Positions 27,010 to 36,875 of a stretch of DNA of 64,000 nucleotides are shown here, one piece after another. Below the pieces are notes generated by a model. It searched no databases. It was not told the origin of the DNA and saw only the letters and a list, made by a program, of their open reading frames with translations. Location of the stretch: contig CAVPJC010000015.1 of the NCBI GenBank assembly GCA_963705155.1, forward strand, positions 1 through 64,000. Direction: 5' to 3'. Source of the stretch: CAVPJC01 sp963705155 (GTDB lineage: Bacteria > Chloroflexota > Anaerolineae > Anaerolineales > UBA4823). The position numbers and the translations under genes were made by a program. The stretch's first letter is position 1, and every line of letters begins with the position of its first letter.

Positions 27010-27922
27010 GTGAGCCAGGATGATCCGGATCATTGGACATCGAAAATTGTAGATATTCACGAGGCGGCAGGCGCAGCCTGGTTGGAGCGCCTGCCGGTGA
27101 CCCTGGCCGGCTTTGCCCGGCGCTGGTCGTTGGAGCTGCTGCCGCCGTTTGAAAACCTGTCGTATAACTACGTGGCCCCCGCCGTGATGGCGGATGGCAC
27201 ACCGGTGGTGGTGAAAGCCTGCGTGCCCAATCACGAGCTGAGGCGGGAAATCGATGCGCTGCGCTGGTTCAACGGGCGTGGCATCGTGCGCTTGCTGGAT
27301 GCCGATGACGAGCAGGGTGTGATGGTGCTGGAGCGTCTCTTGCCGGGCACGCTGCTGCAGGAGGTGGGGGATGAGCGCCAGGTGACCGAGGCGGCAGCCG
27401 CTGTGATGCAGAGCCTGTGGAAGCCTGCGCCGACGGTTCACACTTTTGCCACGCTGTCCGGCTGGGCGCGGGGTCTGCAGCGGTTGCGGGGTACGTTCAA
27501 GGGCGGTACAGGCCCATTTCCGTCTGCACTGGTGGCCCGGGCGGAGAGGCTTTTTGCAGAGCTGCTGGCAGATGGCGAGCCCATGCTGATCCATGGCGAC
27601 TTGCACCCGCAGAATATCCTCAAAAGCCGGCGGGCATCCTGGCTGGCGATCGATCCCAAAGGGGTGGTGGGCGTTCCGCTGTATGATGCCGCCACCTTTG
27701 CGTGCAGCCTGCCAGACCAGGGGGCTAGACGCGATGTGGTCACAGGCTTATAACCACAGGCTTGACAGGCTGGTGGAGCTGCTCCGTTTTGACCGCCAGG
27801 CGCTGCTGGGTTGGTCGCTGGCGCACTGTGTGCTCTCCGGCTGGTGGAGTTACGAAGACCACGGTCAGGGCTGGGAATGGGCATTTTCCCGGGCGGAGCA
27901 GATTGCCGCCCTGCTGTCGTGA
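27010..27922 (+). CDS. Aminoglycoside/hydroxyurea phosphotransferase, APH(6)-like (one frameshift)
   Basis: The restored protein has about 304 residues. The N-lobe has LSYNYVAPAVMADGTPVVVK, with the ATP-site Lys. The catalytic Brenner motif is LIHGDLHPQNIL, followed by LAIDPKGVVGVPLYDAATF. HGDLHxxN plus IDPKG is the mark of the APH(6)/StrB and hydroxyurea kinase family. A shift near 27725 leads into the last helices (YNHRLDRLVELLRFDRQALL). Environmental members need not give drug resistance. The GTG start has only a weak ribosome site. It converges on the decarboxylase gene. Confidence 0.78.
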
Positions 27923-27926
27923 GAGT

Positions 27927-29357
27927 TTACTCGGATGCCATCTCCTGGATCAATTTCCAGGCTTCGGTAACATGGCGCTCTTCGGTGTTGCTCTGGCCCA
28001 CACACAGGCGCAAGGTGTAGCGCCCGTTGAGCTGGGCATGTGTCAGGTAGAGCTTGCCGCTGCGGTTCAGGCGTTCCAGCAGGCGCTGGTTGGCGGCGTC
28101 GCCGCCGGTGTGGCGGAAGCACACCAGGTTCAACGGGACGGGCGCAGCCAGCTCGAAATCTGCGCTGGCTTTGATCCAGCCGGCAAACTCCTGCGCCAGG
28201 GTCACGTGGCGGCGGATGTGGAACTGCAGACCCTGCACGCCGTAATGGCGGATGACGAACCACAGCTTGAGAGCGCGGAAGCGCCGCCCCAGCGGAATAT
28301 GCCAGTCGCGGTAATCAATCACCGCGCCAGTCTCAGTGGCGGCGTTTTTTAGATACTCGGGCAGGATGCTGAGGGTCTGGATGAGCGCCGCCCGGTCGGC
28401 CACGTAGAAGCAATCGCAATCGAAATTGGTGAACATCCACTTGTGAGGGTTGAAGGCGTAGCTGTCTGCCAGCTCCACACCGTTCTGCAGGTGACGATAT
28501 TCCGGGCAGATGGCGGCTGTGCCTGCCATGGCGGCATCGATGTGCAGCCACAGCCCCAGCTCCTGGCAGATGCGCCCGATCTCCGGCAGCGGGTCGATGG
28601 CATTGGATGCGGTGGTGCCCACGGTGGCGATGACGAAGCAGGGCACCAGCCCGGCGAGGCGGTCCTGCAGGATCTGGCGGCGCAGGGCTTCCGGGCGCAT
28701 GGCGAAGTTTTCATCCACCTCAATATGGCGCAGGTTCTGCAACCCCAAACCGGCAATCTTGACGGCCTTGTCGATCGATGAGTGCGTCTGTGTAGAGGCG
28801 TAGGCCACCAGCCTGCCGTCGCAGCCTTGGGCGTTGCTGTGAAATTGTGTGGCGCGTTCACGCGCTGCCAGCAGGGCGCACAGGGTGGCATCAGATGCGG
28901 AGTGCTGGATGACGCCCCCGCCGCTGCCGGTGGACTTGAACTTGCCGGGCAGGCCGAGCATGTCGACCAGCCAATCCAGGACATGGGTTTCCAGCTCGGT
29001 GCAGGCCGGGCTGGTGATCCACAGCATGCCCTGCACACCCAGCCCCGCCGAGAGCAGCTCGCCCAGGATGGCCGGTCCGGAGGTGTTGGCCGGGAAATAG
29101 GCGTAGAAATTGGGTGATTGCCAGTGTGTGATCCCCGGCAGGATCAACCTGTTGACATCCGCCAGGATGTCTTCAAAAGGCTCGCCCTGTTCGGGGGCTG
29201 CAGGCGGCAGGCCGAGGCGAATCTCGCCCGGCTGCGCCTGTGAGAGCACCGGGTAGGTCTCGACGGTTTCATAGTAATCGGCAATCCAGTCCACCACCAG
29301 GCGGCCGTAGCGGCGGAATTCAGCGGGGGTCATATGATAGGAATTTTCGGTATTCAT
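27927..29357 (-). CDS. Aromatic-L-amino-acid decarboxylase family, group II PLP enzyme
   Basis: This 476-residue enzyme begins MTPAEFRRYGRLVVDWIADY, as in tyrosine/tryptophan decarboxylases. It carries ITHWQSPNFYAYFPANTS, SGGGVIQHSASDATLCALLA (PLP phosphate), CFVIATVGTTASNAIDPL, LWLHIDAAMAGTAAICPEYR (PLP Asp) and the Schiff-base Lys in FNPHKWMFTNFDCDCFY. It removes CO2 from aromatic amino acids to give amines. The ATG at 29355-29357 is chosen over one 20 codons upstream because family members start there. It is divergent from the aminotransferase/IorAB operon, which also handles aromatic amino acid carbon. Confidence 0.88.
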   Translation of the reverse strand: MNTENSYHMTPAEFRRYGRLVVDWIADYYETVETYPVLSQAQPGEIRLGLPPAAPEQGEPFEDILADVNRLILPGITHWQSPNFYAYFPANTSGPAILGELLSAGLGVQGMLWITSPACTELETHVLDWLVDMLGLPGKFKSTGSGGGVIQHSASDATLCALLAARERATQFHSNAQGCDGRLVAYASTQTHSSIDKAVKIAGLGLQNLRHIEVDENFAMRPEALRRQILQDRLAGLVPCFVIATVGTTASNAIDPLPEIGRICQELGLWLHIDAAMAGTAAICPEYRHLQNGVELADSYAFNPHKWMFTNFDCDCFYVADRAALIQTLSILPEYLKNAATETGAVIDYRDWHIPLGRRFRALKLWFVIRHYGVQGLQFHIRRHVTLAQEFAGWIKASADFELAAPVPLNLVCFRHTGGDAANQRLLERLNRSGKLYLTHAQLNGRYTLRLCVGQSNTEERHVTEAWKLIQEMASE

Positions 29358-29442
29358 GGGAATAAGCCCGGGATCAGGAGATGAGATGCCGGGTTCGAGT
29401 GAGCGAAGTTTGGGCAATCCAAACCAACCACAGAACCCGGTT

Positions 29443-29472
29443 TTGGCAAGCAGCCTGTAATGGGATTATACT
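29443..29472 (+). promoter_or_regulatory. Candidate promoter of the aminotransferase-IorAB operon
   Basis: TTGGCA (29443-29448) and TATACT (29467-29472) are 18 bases apart, 67 bases before the ATG at 29539. Confidence 0.45.
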
Positions 29473-29538
29473 TTATCCATCTGCAAGATAAATTCCTGAT
29501 GTTCGAAAATCTGCGTCTCACTTGAGGAGCAAACCTCC

Positions 29539-30688
29539 ATGAAACATGTCAAGCTTTTTACCCCGGGTCCGGGCGATGTGGATGAAGAAGTGCTGCGTGA
29601 AGCGGCGCACCCGGTCCTGCGCCATTATGGGCCGGAATGGATGGAAATATTCAATGATACGCTGGCCCTGCTGCGCCAGTTTTTCAAGACCCGGCATGAT
29701 ATCTTCATGGTGCCTGGCCCGGCCTCGGCGTTGCTGGAGATGGCAATTGGCAGCCTGACCCGCCCGGGGGAACAAATCATCATCGGGACGAACGGTTTTT
29801 TTGGCGACCGGCTGGTGGATATAGCCGCCGGGTATGGCCTGTCTGTGATCCCTTTTACGGCTCCCCTGGGGAAGCCGCTGGATCCAGACGTGTTGCGCAG
29901 CTTGCTGCAGTGAAAACCCGCGCGTGCAGGTGGTGGCCCTGGTGCATCACGAAACCAGCACGACGGTCTTAAATCCATTGCAGGCGTTGGCAGGTGTAAC
30001 AAAAGACGCCGGCAAGGTTCTGGTGGCAGATGCGGTGTCCTCGCTGGGCGGGGTGGATCTCGCCGTGGATGATTGGGGGATTGGCGTGTGTGTCTCAGCC
30101 GCCAATAAATGCCTGGAAGCGCTGCCAGGGATTGGCTTCATCAGTGTGAGCCAGCAGGCCTGGGAATTGGTGGACCGGGAACCGGGAACAGGAGCGGCGC
30201 AGGGAGCGCCGCTCGGAGCGGGGTGGTATTTGAATCTGCGAACATGGCGCAAATATGCCATCGAATGGGGCGCATGGCATCCTTCTCCGGTCACTTTGCC
30301 GGTCAATCTGATCCTGCCGGCGCGCGTCAGCATGCAACGGATTGTAAATGCCGGGTTGGAAAATCAATTTTGCAAATACCGCCGCGCCAGCCAGGCGGTG
30401 CGCACGGGGATGGCCAACCTGGGTTATGAAATGTACGTGCCCGAGGCGTACGCAGCGCCGGTCGTTACAGCGGTCAAAGCCCGCCCCGAGTTCGAGCTCT
30501 CGGAATTGAGCAAATGGCTGGTTGCCGAGCGGGGTATTGCCGTTGGCGGGGCGCTGGGGCCGTTGTCAGGTAAAATTATCCGTATCGGTCACCTGGGCAA
30601 GGCGGCAGAACACGAATACCTGGTGGATCTGCTGGCTGCCATGGAAGAATTTCTACAAACCAGGGGAATTTCTGCGAGGAATTTATGA
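29539..30688 (+). CDS. Class V aminotransferase, alanine-glyoxylate/serine-pyruvate type (one frameshift)
   Basis: This PLP enzyme of about 382 residues begins VKLFTPGPGDVDEEVLREAA, a class V hallmark, with IFMVPGPASALLEMAIGSL. After a shift near 29910 come VVALVHHETSTTVLNPLQAL, VLVADAVSSLGGVDLAVDD and the Schiff-base Lys in CVSAANKCLEALPGIGFIS. The end holds GGALGPLSGKIIRIGHLG. It makes 2-oxo acids from amino acids. Its stop overlaps the IorAB start (ATGA at 30685-30688), so the two are translationally coupled. The operon makes sense as transamination followed by ferredoxin-linked oxidative decarboxylation. Confidence 0.85.
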
Positions 30689-33204
30689 GCAGTTCAATTA
30701 AAGAGCTCTGTCAGGCCCCCGGGGGGCAGTCCGAGGTTTTGCAAGGGAATATTGCTTTTGCGGTCGGCTGCGTGCGCGCTGGGATCCATGCCGCCGATGG
30801 CTACCCGGGCACCCCCAGCTCAGAGGTGATTGATCGCGGGCTGTCGCAGGTGCAAGACTTGATCGAGGTGGGCTGGTCGGTGAACGAGGCCGTGGCCGCA
30901 GGGGTGGGGCATGGGCACACCCTGGCGGGCAAAGACTGCGTGGTCACCATGAAGATCCCCGGGTTGTTTCAAGCCGGCGATATTTTCACCAGCGGCGCGT
31001 TGTTTGTCAAAGAGCGCGGCGGGCTGATTTATTATATTGCCAGCGATTTCACCCCCAGTTCCACACAGCACACCATCGACCCCCGCTATTTATTCAAGAG
31101 TTGCTTTGTGCCGGTTTTTGAGCCGCGCAACCACCGTGAGCTGCACGAATCGGCGGCGATTGCCGTTGAGATCGCCCGCAGCTACAAGACCCAGGTCGTG
31201 ATCTTCCCGGACGGAGCTTTGTGCCACTCGGAGGGGTTGGTGCAGTTGATGGATGTGCAGCACCGAGAACCGGCCGTTATGCCCGGCGATCTGCACGCTT
31301 TTAATGTCCTGCCCGGCATTGCCCGTAAAAACTATGACCTGGTGATGACCGAACGCATGCCCGCCCTGGCTGAGATGGTGGAAAATTCTCCGCTGAACCT
31401 GTGGGAGAAGGGCGCGGGAAAGATTGGCGTGATCACCAGCGGGATATGCGATCTTTACGTGCGGGAAGTCAAAGAAAGCTGCGGATTGGACGTGGATATC
31501 CTCTCACTGGCCTTCACCAACCCGCTGCCGTTCGACTTGATCCGGAATTTTTGCAGTTCCATTTCGGGCGAGATCTATGTTTTTGAAAATGGATACCGCT
31601 ACCTGCAGGAGGCAGTCGAGCAAACCGGTTTCAATGCTGCCGGGAAAGCCCCATACAGCCTGATCACCGAGTGGACACCGGCCTTGATTGCTGAAAAACT
31701 GGGAGTGGGGTCCGCGGCCAGGCCACCCGACGCAATGCCTGTTCCCAGGCCACCGGTGATCTGCGCCGGGTGCCCATACCGGCTGTTTGCGAATGAAGTG
31801 GCGCTGCTGAAGAAGAAAAAGCAGGTGGACGTTGTCTTTGGCGATATCGGCTGCAATACGCTGCTCTATTTCATGAACGCCATGGATACCGGTCTGGCGA
31901 TGGGGGCGAGCGAAGCCGAGCGCACCGGCTACGTAATTTCCCGTCCGGAGCAGGCCGGGCGCTGCCTGAGCGTCATTGGCGATGGCACGGAATGTCACAG
32001 CGGGATGGACGCAACCCGCAATAGCGTGTACCGGAACATAGCGGGCGTCAAGGTGATCCTGGATAACGAATGGGCGGGCATGACCGGCGGGCAGCCTTCA
32101 CCCACCTCTCCCGTCAATCTCGCCGGAGAGACGATGCGCTTTGACCTGCCCGGTTCGCTGCAGGCGCATGGCGCCAGCGTGGTGGTCGTCGGCGCGTATC
32201 ACAAGATGGAAATCCGCAGGGCGCTCAAGAATGCCCTGTCGGAAGCAGCCAAAGGCGTGTTTACGACCATTGTGGTGCGCGAAGGGGGCTGCATTCAGAA
32301 GACGACCCCCAGCAGCCAACGCGTGGCTGTTGATCCGCAGGCCTGCACCCAATGTAACGCCTGTATGATCTGCCCGGGCCTGGAACTGGACGACAATGGC
32401 ACACCCACTGCCAATATCCTGTGCACCGGCTGCGGGGGGCAGGCGCCGGCCTGTGTCCAGATGTGCCCCACGGGCGTGCTCAAGCCGGTGGATCGGGCTA
32501 ATCTCAAGACGGGCGCGCGGCTGGCATTCGACGGTTATCAGGGTGTGGGTGAAGTACCGGTGCTATCCAGAGAACAAAGACCGGCCCGGCTTTCGCTGGC
32601 GATACGCGGCGTGGGCGGGCAGGGCAATCTCTTCTTTGGTCACGTGTTAACCCAGTTTGCACTCTTGGCGGGGTATGGCGAGACCAATATCGTCAAAGGT
32701 GAAACCCACGGCATGGCCCAGATGGGTGGGCCGGTCTTCAGCACTTTTAGCTGCGGGCGGGTGCTCAGCCCGGCATTGCTGCCGGGCACGGCGGACTGCC
32801 TGATTGCCATGGAAAAAAGCGAGGTGCTGCGGCCCGGGTTCCTGGATCTGTTGAAACCTGGCGGCGCCGTGCTGTTGGCGGCGACCAAAATGATCCCCGC
32901 CGGGCTGCCTGTTGAGCAGTATCCGAGTGATGAAGATGTCCACAGGGCGCTGGGCGGCTGCCATGTCCTGGAAGTGGATGTGTTGGCCAAAGCGCTGGAG
33001 CTGGGTGATCCTACCGGCCGGATTGCCAATGTGGTGATGATGGGGATCTTGAGCACGCTGAGCCCCTTTAACGCCTTCCCGGCAGAAGTGTGGCTCAAAG
33101 CCCTGGAAAAAGCCAGCTCCAAACCGGTGGTCTGGGCCGCAAACCAGATTGCCTTCAATGCCGGGCGAGAGCAAGCCGCGGCTTTGGAAATGCAGGTTTC
33201 ATAG
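30685..33204 (+). CDS. Indolepyruvate ferredoxin oxidoreductase, fused alpha and beta subunits (IorA-IorB)
   Basis: This 839-residue protein turns aryl-pyruvates plus CoA into aryl-acetyl-CoA, CO2 and reduced ferredoxin. IorA part: GIHAADGYPGTPSSEVIDR at the N-terminus, the thiamine-PP site VIGDGTECHSGMDA with ILDNEWAGMTGG, then a ferredoxin domain whose Cys pattern is CTQCNACMICPG and CTGCGGQAPACVQMCPTG. The IorB part starts near residue 635 with LAIRGVGGQGNLFFGHVL and NIVKGETHGMAQMGGPVFS. The subunits are normally separate, and here they are one chain, in frame. The enzyme is oxygen-sensitive, which supports an anaerobic host. It is coupled to the aminotransferase by an ATGA overlap. Confidence 0.9.
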   Translation: MSSSIKELCQAPGGQSEVLQGNIAFAVGCVRAGIHAADGYPGTPSSEVIDRGLSQVQDLIEVGWSVNEAVAAGVGHGHTLAGKDCVVTMKIPGLFQAGDIFTSGALFVKERGGLIYYIASDFTPSSTQHTIDPRYLFKSCFVPVFEPRNHRELHESAAIAVEIARSYKTQVVIFPDGALCHSEGLVQLMDVQHREPAVMPGDLHAFNVLPGIARKNYDLVMTERMPALAEMVENSPLNLWEKGAGKIGVITSGICDLYVREVKESCGLDVDILSLAFTNPLPFDLIRNFCSSISGEIYVFENGYRYLQEAVEQTGFNAAGKAPYSLITEWTPALIAEKLGVGSAARPPDAMPVPRPPVICAGCPYRLFANEVALLKKKKQVDVVFGDIGCNTLLYFMNAMDTGLAMGASEAERTGYVISRPEQAGRCLSVIGDGTECHSGMDATRNSVYRNIAGVKVILDNEWAGMTGGQPSPTSPVNLAGETMRFDLPGSLQAHGASVVVVGAYHKMEIRRALKNALSEAAKGVFTTIVVREGGCIQKTTPSSQRVAVDPQACTQCNACMICPGLELDDNGTPTANILCTGCGGQAPACVQMCPTGVLKPVDRANLKTGARLAFDGYQGVGEVPVLSREQRPARLSLAIRGVGGQGNLFFGHVLTQFALLAGYGETNIVKGETHGMAQMGGPVFSTFSCGRVLSPALLPGTADCLIAMEKSEVLRPGFLDLLKPGGAVLLAATKMIPAGLPVEQYPSDEDVHRALGGCHVLEVDVLAKALELGDPTGRIANVVMMGILSTLSPFNAFPAEVWLKALEKASSKPVVWAANQIAFNAGREQAAALEMQVS

Positions 33205-33265
33205 CCGCTGCGGATTCGTATCAATTACACGGCTACGAAGGCCAGCCGATCAGCGCTGATATCGT

Positions 33266-33293
33266 CCGGGCATGATTGTTATTCCATGCCCGG
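33266..33293 (+). terminator. Hairpin after iorAB-like gene
   Basis: A 9-bp stem CCGGGCATG / CATGCCCGG encloses a 10-base loop. It starts 61 bases after the stop but has no T-run, so it may be a weak terminator. The rest of 33205-33513 is AT-rich and shows nothing else I can name. Confidence 0.4.
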
Positions 33294-33513
33294 GATTTGC
33301 CATTTCCAGTTAAAGGTCACTAAAACGCTCTGATTGGATAAGCGGGATGATTATCATCTTGCTTATTTATTTCGTGAGATATGCTTTCTTGGTTACTCAC
33401 GGTGGATGGACTCATACATGTGCTAAATTGGACTAATATAGTACAATTATTTTGGTTCCACCAATACCGGCCTCACAGCAACTCCATCAGACCGATTTGT
33501 GAAAGGATCCAAG

Positions 33514-35657
33514 ATGCACACTCTGCCTCGTCCGACCGCCAACCGTCTGGTCGCAGGCCTCCTGCTCATCGCTTTTTTACTCCAACCAGCGGTCAGTCTG
33601 GCAAATGCCCCGGTAAATATCCCATCCAATGCCCTTGCGCGCGGCGCAGCCCCGAGCCAACCTGAAGATCCCATTCCCTCGGCTTTCCTGGACCCCGACA
33701 GCGTAAGCTGGGCTTCGGTGCGCGGCATGACGAGCAGCCAGTTCTCCACTTATTTTGACGAAAAGGCCCGCGCCGGTTACATGGTGCTGGATATCGAGGT
33801 GGATGAAGTGGATGGCACGCAGCGCGTGGGGGCGGTGTGGCAGAAGAACCTGGATAACCGCGGCTGGTTCGAGCTGCGCAATATGAGCGCCAGCGAATAC
33901 GCCGCAGAACTGGCTGCCAAACGCACCGCCGGATACCGGTTGATCGATCAGGAGGTTTATGAGCTGGATGGACGCACCCAATACGCCGCAGTGTGGATCT
34001 TCAACACCGAAAACCTGGATTGGGTCTCTTACACGGACCAGACTGATGAGGAATTTGGCGTGCTTTTCGACCGTTACAGCGCGGCCGGTTACCTGATGAT
34101 CGATATCGACGCCGGGGTGATCGACGGAGCGCTTGAATATTCCGCAGTATGGGTAAAAAATTCTGAGAATCTGCTCTGGCACGAATGGCGCGATCTTACC
34201 TCGGATGAATTCGCTACCAAATTCGATGAATACAAAGACACCTACCGCATGATCGATGTGGAATCGTACCAGGTTGGTCTGTCGCAGTATTATGCAGGGA
34301 TCTGGGTGGAGAACAAAAACCAGCGCCTGTGGCAGGAATGGCGCGACATGACTTCCAAGGAGTTCGGCGATAAATGGCTGAGCTTGCGGGATGAAGGCTA
34401 CCGGTTGATCGATTATGAGACTTATCCCACCATTGGCGGTTGGCGTTATGCCGGCATCTGGCGCCAGAACAGTGAGCGTCCCACCTGGGCGCTCAAAGAC
34501 GAGGTGGATCTCCTGGGTCTGTTCGAATCGATTGCCTATCTGGTGCCGGGGATGAGCATTGCCATATCCCAGAACGGCACATTTATGTATCTGCGCGGGT
34601 TTGGCTATGCCGATGCGGGCGATGAGGTCATCGCCCATTCGCGCACCATCTTCCGTCTGGCATCGGTCAGCAAAGCTGTGGCGGGGGTGCTGGGCATGCG
34701 CCTGCAGGAACAGGGTCTGGTGGATTTGAGCGATCCCACGCGTGATCTGGTGCCTGCCATGCCAGATTTTCACACCCACACCGTCAGCGAGACGCTCTCC
34801 AACCGGGCAGGTATCGGCGCCTATGAAACATATCCCAGCATCCTTGGATCGTATAACTACTGCCCTGGTGCCGACCATGCTGATGTGGGATGTGCCCCTG
34901 GTTGCCACACCGGGCAGCGCTTATTTTTACAGCACGCATGCCTACACGTTCGCCGGAGCATCTCTGGAAGCGGCAGTGGGCGACCCGATCGGGACGATCT
35001 TTGAGGATCAGCTGCATACACCTTTCACCCTGGGTACGCTGCAGATTGAAGACCGCAGTGTGCCAAACAAATACCGCTCTGCGCTGTACAACACCGAAAA
35101 CGATGAAGTGGAAGCCGATGACCTGAGCTGGAAAGTGTTGGGCGGCGGTATGGAAATCGTCAGCGTACGACCTGGTGCGTTTTGGAAACAAGGTTTACAA
35201 CGGTACTGTCCTGACCCAGAATTCTCTGGGCATTCTGTGGACGCCCTCCGACAATCTTTCCAATTATGCCCTGGGTTGGAATACGGGCGTTCACGTGGGG
35301 GCGCGGGTGGTGGCAAAAGACGGCCTTCAAAATGGCGCCCGCAGCTACCTGCGCATCTATCCGGATGATGGCATTGTGATTGTGGTGTTGACCAACCGCA
35401 AGGAAGGCGGGCACGACCCGGGCGAGCTGGCGAAGGCGATTGGAGCCTTGATGATCGAGGCGGGCGCCATCCAGCACCGCCCGCTGCTGCCCCAGGATGA
35501 AATCGAGGAGCCGGATGAGGAAGGGCTGGACCCTGCCCAGGTGGTCTGGCCGGTGGATGACCCGGTTGCCACGCCCTCTCCGCAGGATCTGCAGGAGCCC
35601 CCTGGCGAAACTTATATCGCCGAGGCTGTCTTCCTTCCTTTATTGGCCCGGCGTTGA
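33514..35657 (+). CDS. Secreted beta-lactamase-family serine hydrolase with tandem repeats (two frameshifts)
   Basis: The restored protein has about 714 residues. A signal peptide (NRLVAGLLLIAFLLQPAVSL) leads to five repeats of about 45 residues in 65-330. Each has the plan W-x-x-x-x-x-M-(S/T)-S-x-E-F, GYRxIDxExY and YAAVWxxNxxN (for example WHEWRDLTSDEFATKFDEY). The class C-like domain has the nucleophile S-x-x-K in RLASVSKAVAGVLG. Other parts, in other frames, are GSAYFYSTHAYTFAGASLEA and SYLRIYPDDGIVIVVLTNRK. Shifts lie near 34865 and 35170. Such proteins act on cell-wall or D-amino acid esters. The ATG at 33514 follows GAAAGGA. Confidence 0.82.
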
Positions 35658-35807
35658 GCAGCACCTACGCTGAAAATAAGCTGTGCCCATTCTTTACAGG
35701 CATCGGGCGCCCGTGAGCCCCGGGCCTGTTCCGAACGCGGTGGGCAGCGCAAACCATTACCGCATTTGTGCTCCTGCCCGGGTCATCAGGGCAGGTTTTC
35801 GCCCCTG

Positions 35808-36822
35808 CTAGGCGGGGGTTTTTACCTCTCCGCTGTGGGAGAGGTAGCGGAAGGCAAATAATCCAAAGAACAACGGCAGCCAGAATGTGATGCCGCGATA
35901 CGCCAGCGTGATGACCCAGGCGGCGCCAAGCGGAACATAGAGCGTGCTGAGCACCAGGGTGAGCACACCCTCCACCACGCCAATTCCTGAAGGGGTGGGC
36001 GAGACGATGAGGAACAGGTAGCCCACGCTGAAGCCTGCAATCAGTGTGCCCGGCGAAAAGGGGATTTTAAAAGCCAGGAATACGAAGAGCATAATCGAGA
36101 TAAGAAACGCTTTATTGCTCAGCGCCAGGGCAAACGGCAGCAGCAGGGCGCGCGGGTTGCGGCGCAGCTCGTGCAAGCCTTCGGCGGCGTCATGGGCGAA
36201 TTCGTGGGCTCGCTTTTCGGAGAGGTATTCGCGGCGCAAGAAGGGATGCACCAGACGGTTCACCAGCCGCGCCATCCAGGCCAGGGCGCGGCCCATTTCC
36301 TGTGCGGAGCGCATGCCCAGGTAGAGCAATATGGACCAGACGGCGGCTATGACCAGCAGTATGCCGGTGGCAACGATCTCGGCGGTGTTCAGGTTATGCC
36401 GCCGGACCAGCACAAGCAGCCCGAGCGCCAGCACGCATAAAAAGCCGACGTAATCGAAGAGCACGTAGAGCACACCGGCAATGGTTACACGAGCCGCCGA
36501 GTAACCGCGCCGTCGCGCCTCGGTGATGAACACCGCCATCCCGGCCATACCGGCGGTGGGTGTTACCACGTTGACAAAGTTGGCGGCTGTTGCCAGCAGG
36601 AACAGCTTTTCGACGCGTTCTTCAATGCCTGTGGCCTGCAAAATGGCCCGGTAGGAGGCGGCAACATTGACAAGCCAGGCGATTTCCACCAGCAGGGCAA
36701 GCAGCAGGTAGCGCCAGTCGCCGCGTTGGAAGGTGTCGATGATCGCCTGCATCTCTGCATACTTCCCGATGACGAAGAGAACGGTAAGCAGCAGGACAAC
36801 CGCGAAGATTTAACTTCTGCAT
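35808..36822 (-). CDS. Flippase-like integral membrane protein, LPG synthase TM-domain family (UPF0104/AglD)
   Basis: About 337 residues with eight or so membrane segments. Hallmarks are FVNVVTPTAGMAGMAVFITE and the signature IVSPTPSGIGVVEGVLTLVL. There is no attached synthetase domain, so it belongs to the short form that probably flips lipid-linked compounds. One surplus base near 36809 separates the first five codons (MQKLN) from the first membrane helix (IFAVVLLLTVLFVIGKYAEM). With it the start is the ATG at 36820-36822. The HtrA-like gene lies 53 bases upstream on the same strand. Confidence 0.82.
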
Positions 36823-36875
36823 ACAGGGATTATACCGGATTGCGGTATCCCATGTATTTTACAGATTGTGCCTGT

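Noticed and set aside
26455..27606. Minus-strand frame of 383 codons spanning two plus-strand genes
   Set aside because: The plus strand holds a secreted protein with signal peptide and a kinase with catalytic motifs. The minus text has neither domain nor ribosome site.
33577..34908. Minus-strand frame of 443 codons opposite the beta-lactamase-family gene
   Set aside because: It mirrors the tandem repeats of the true gene and has no start context.
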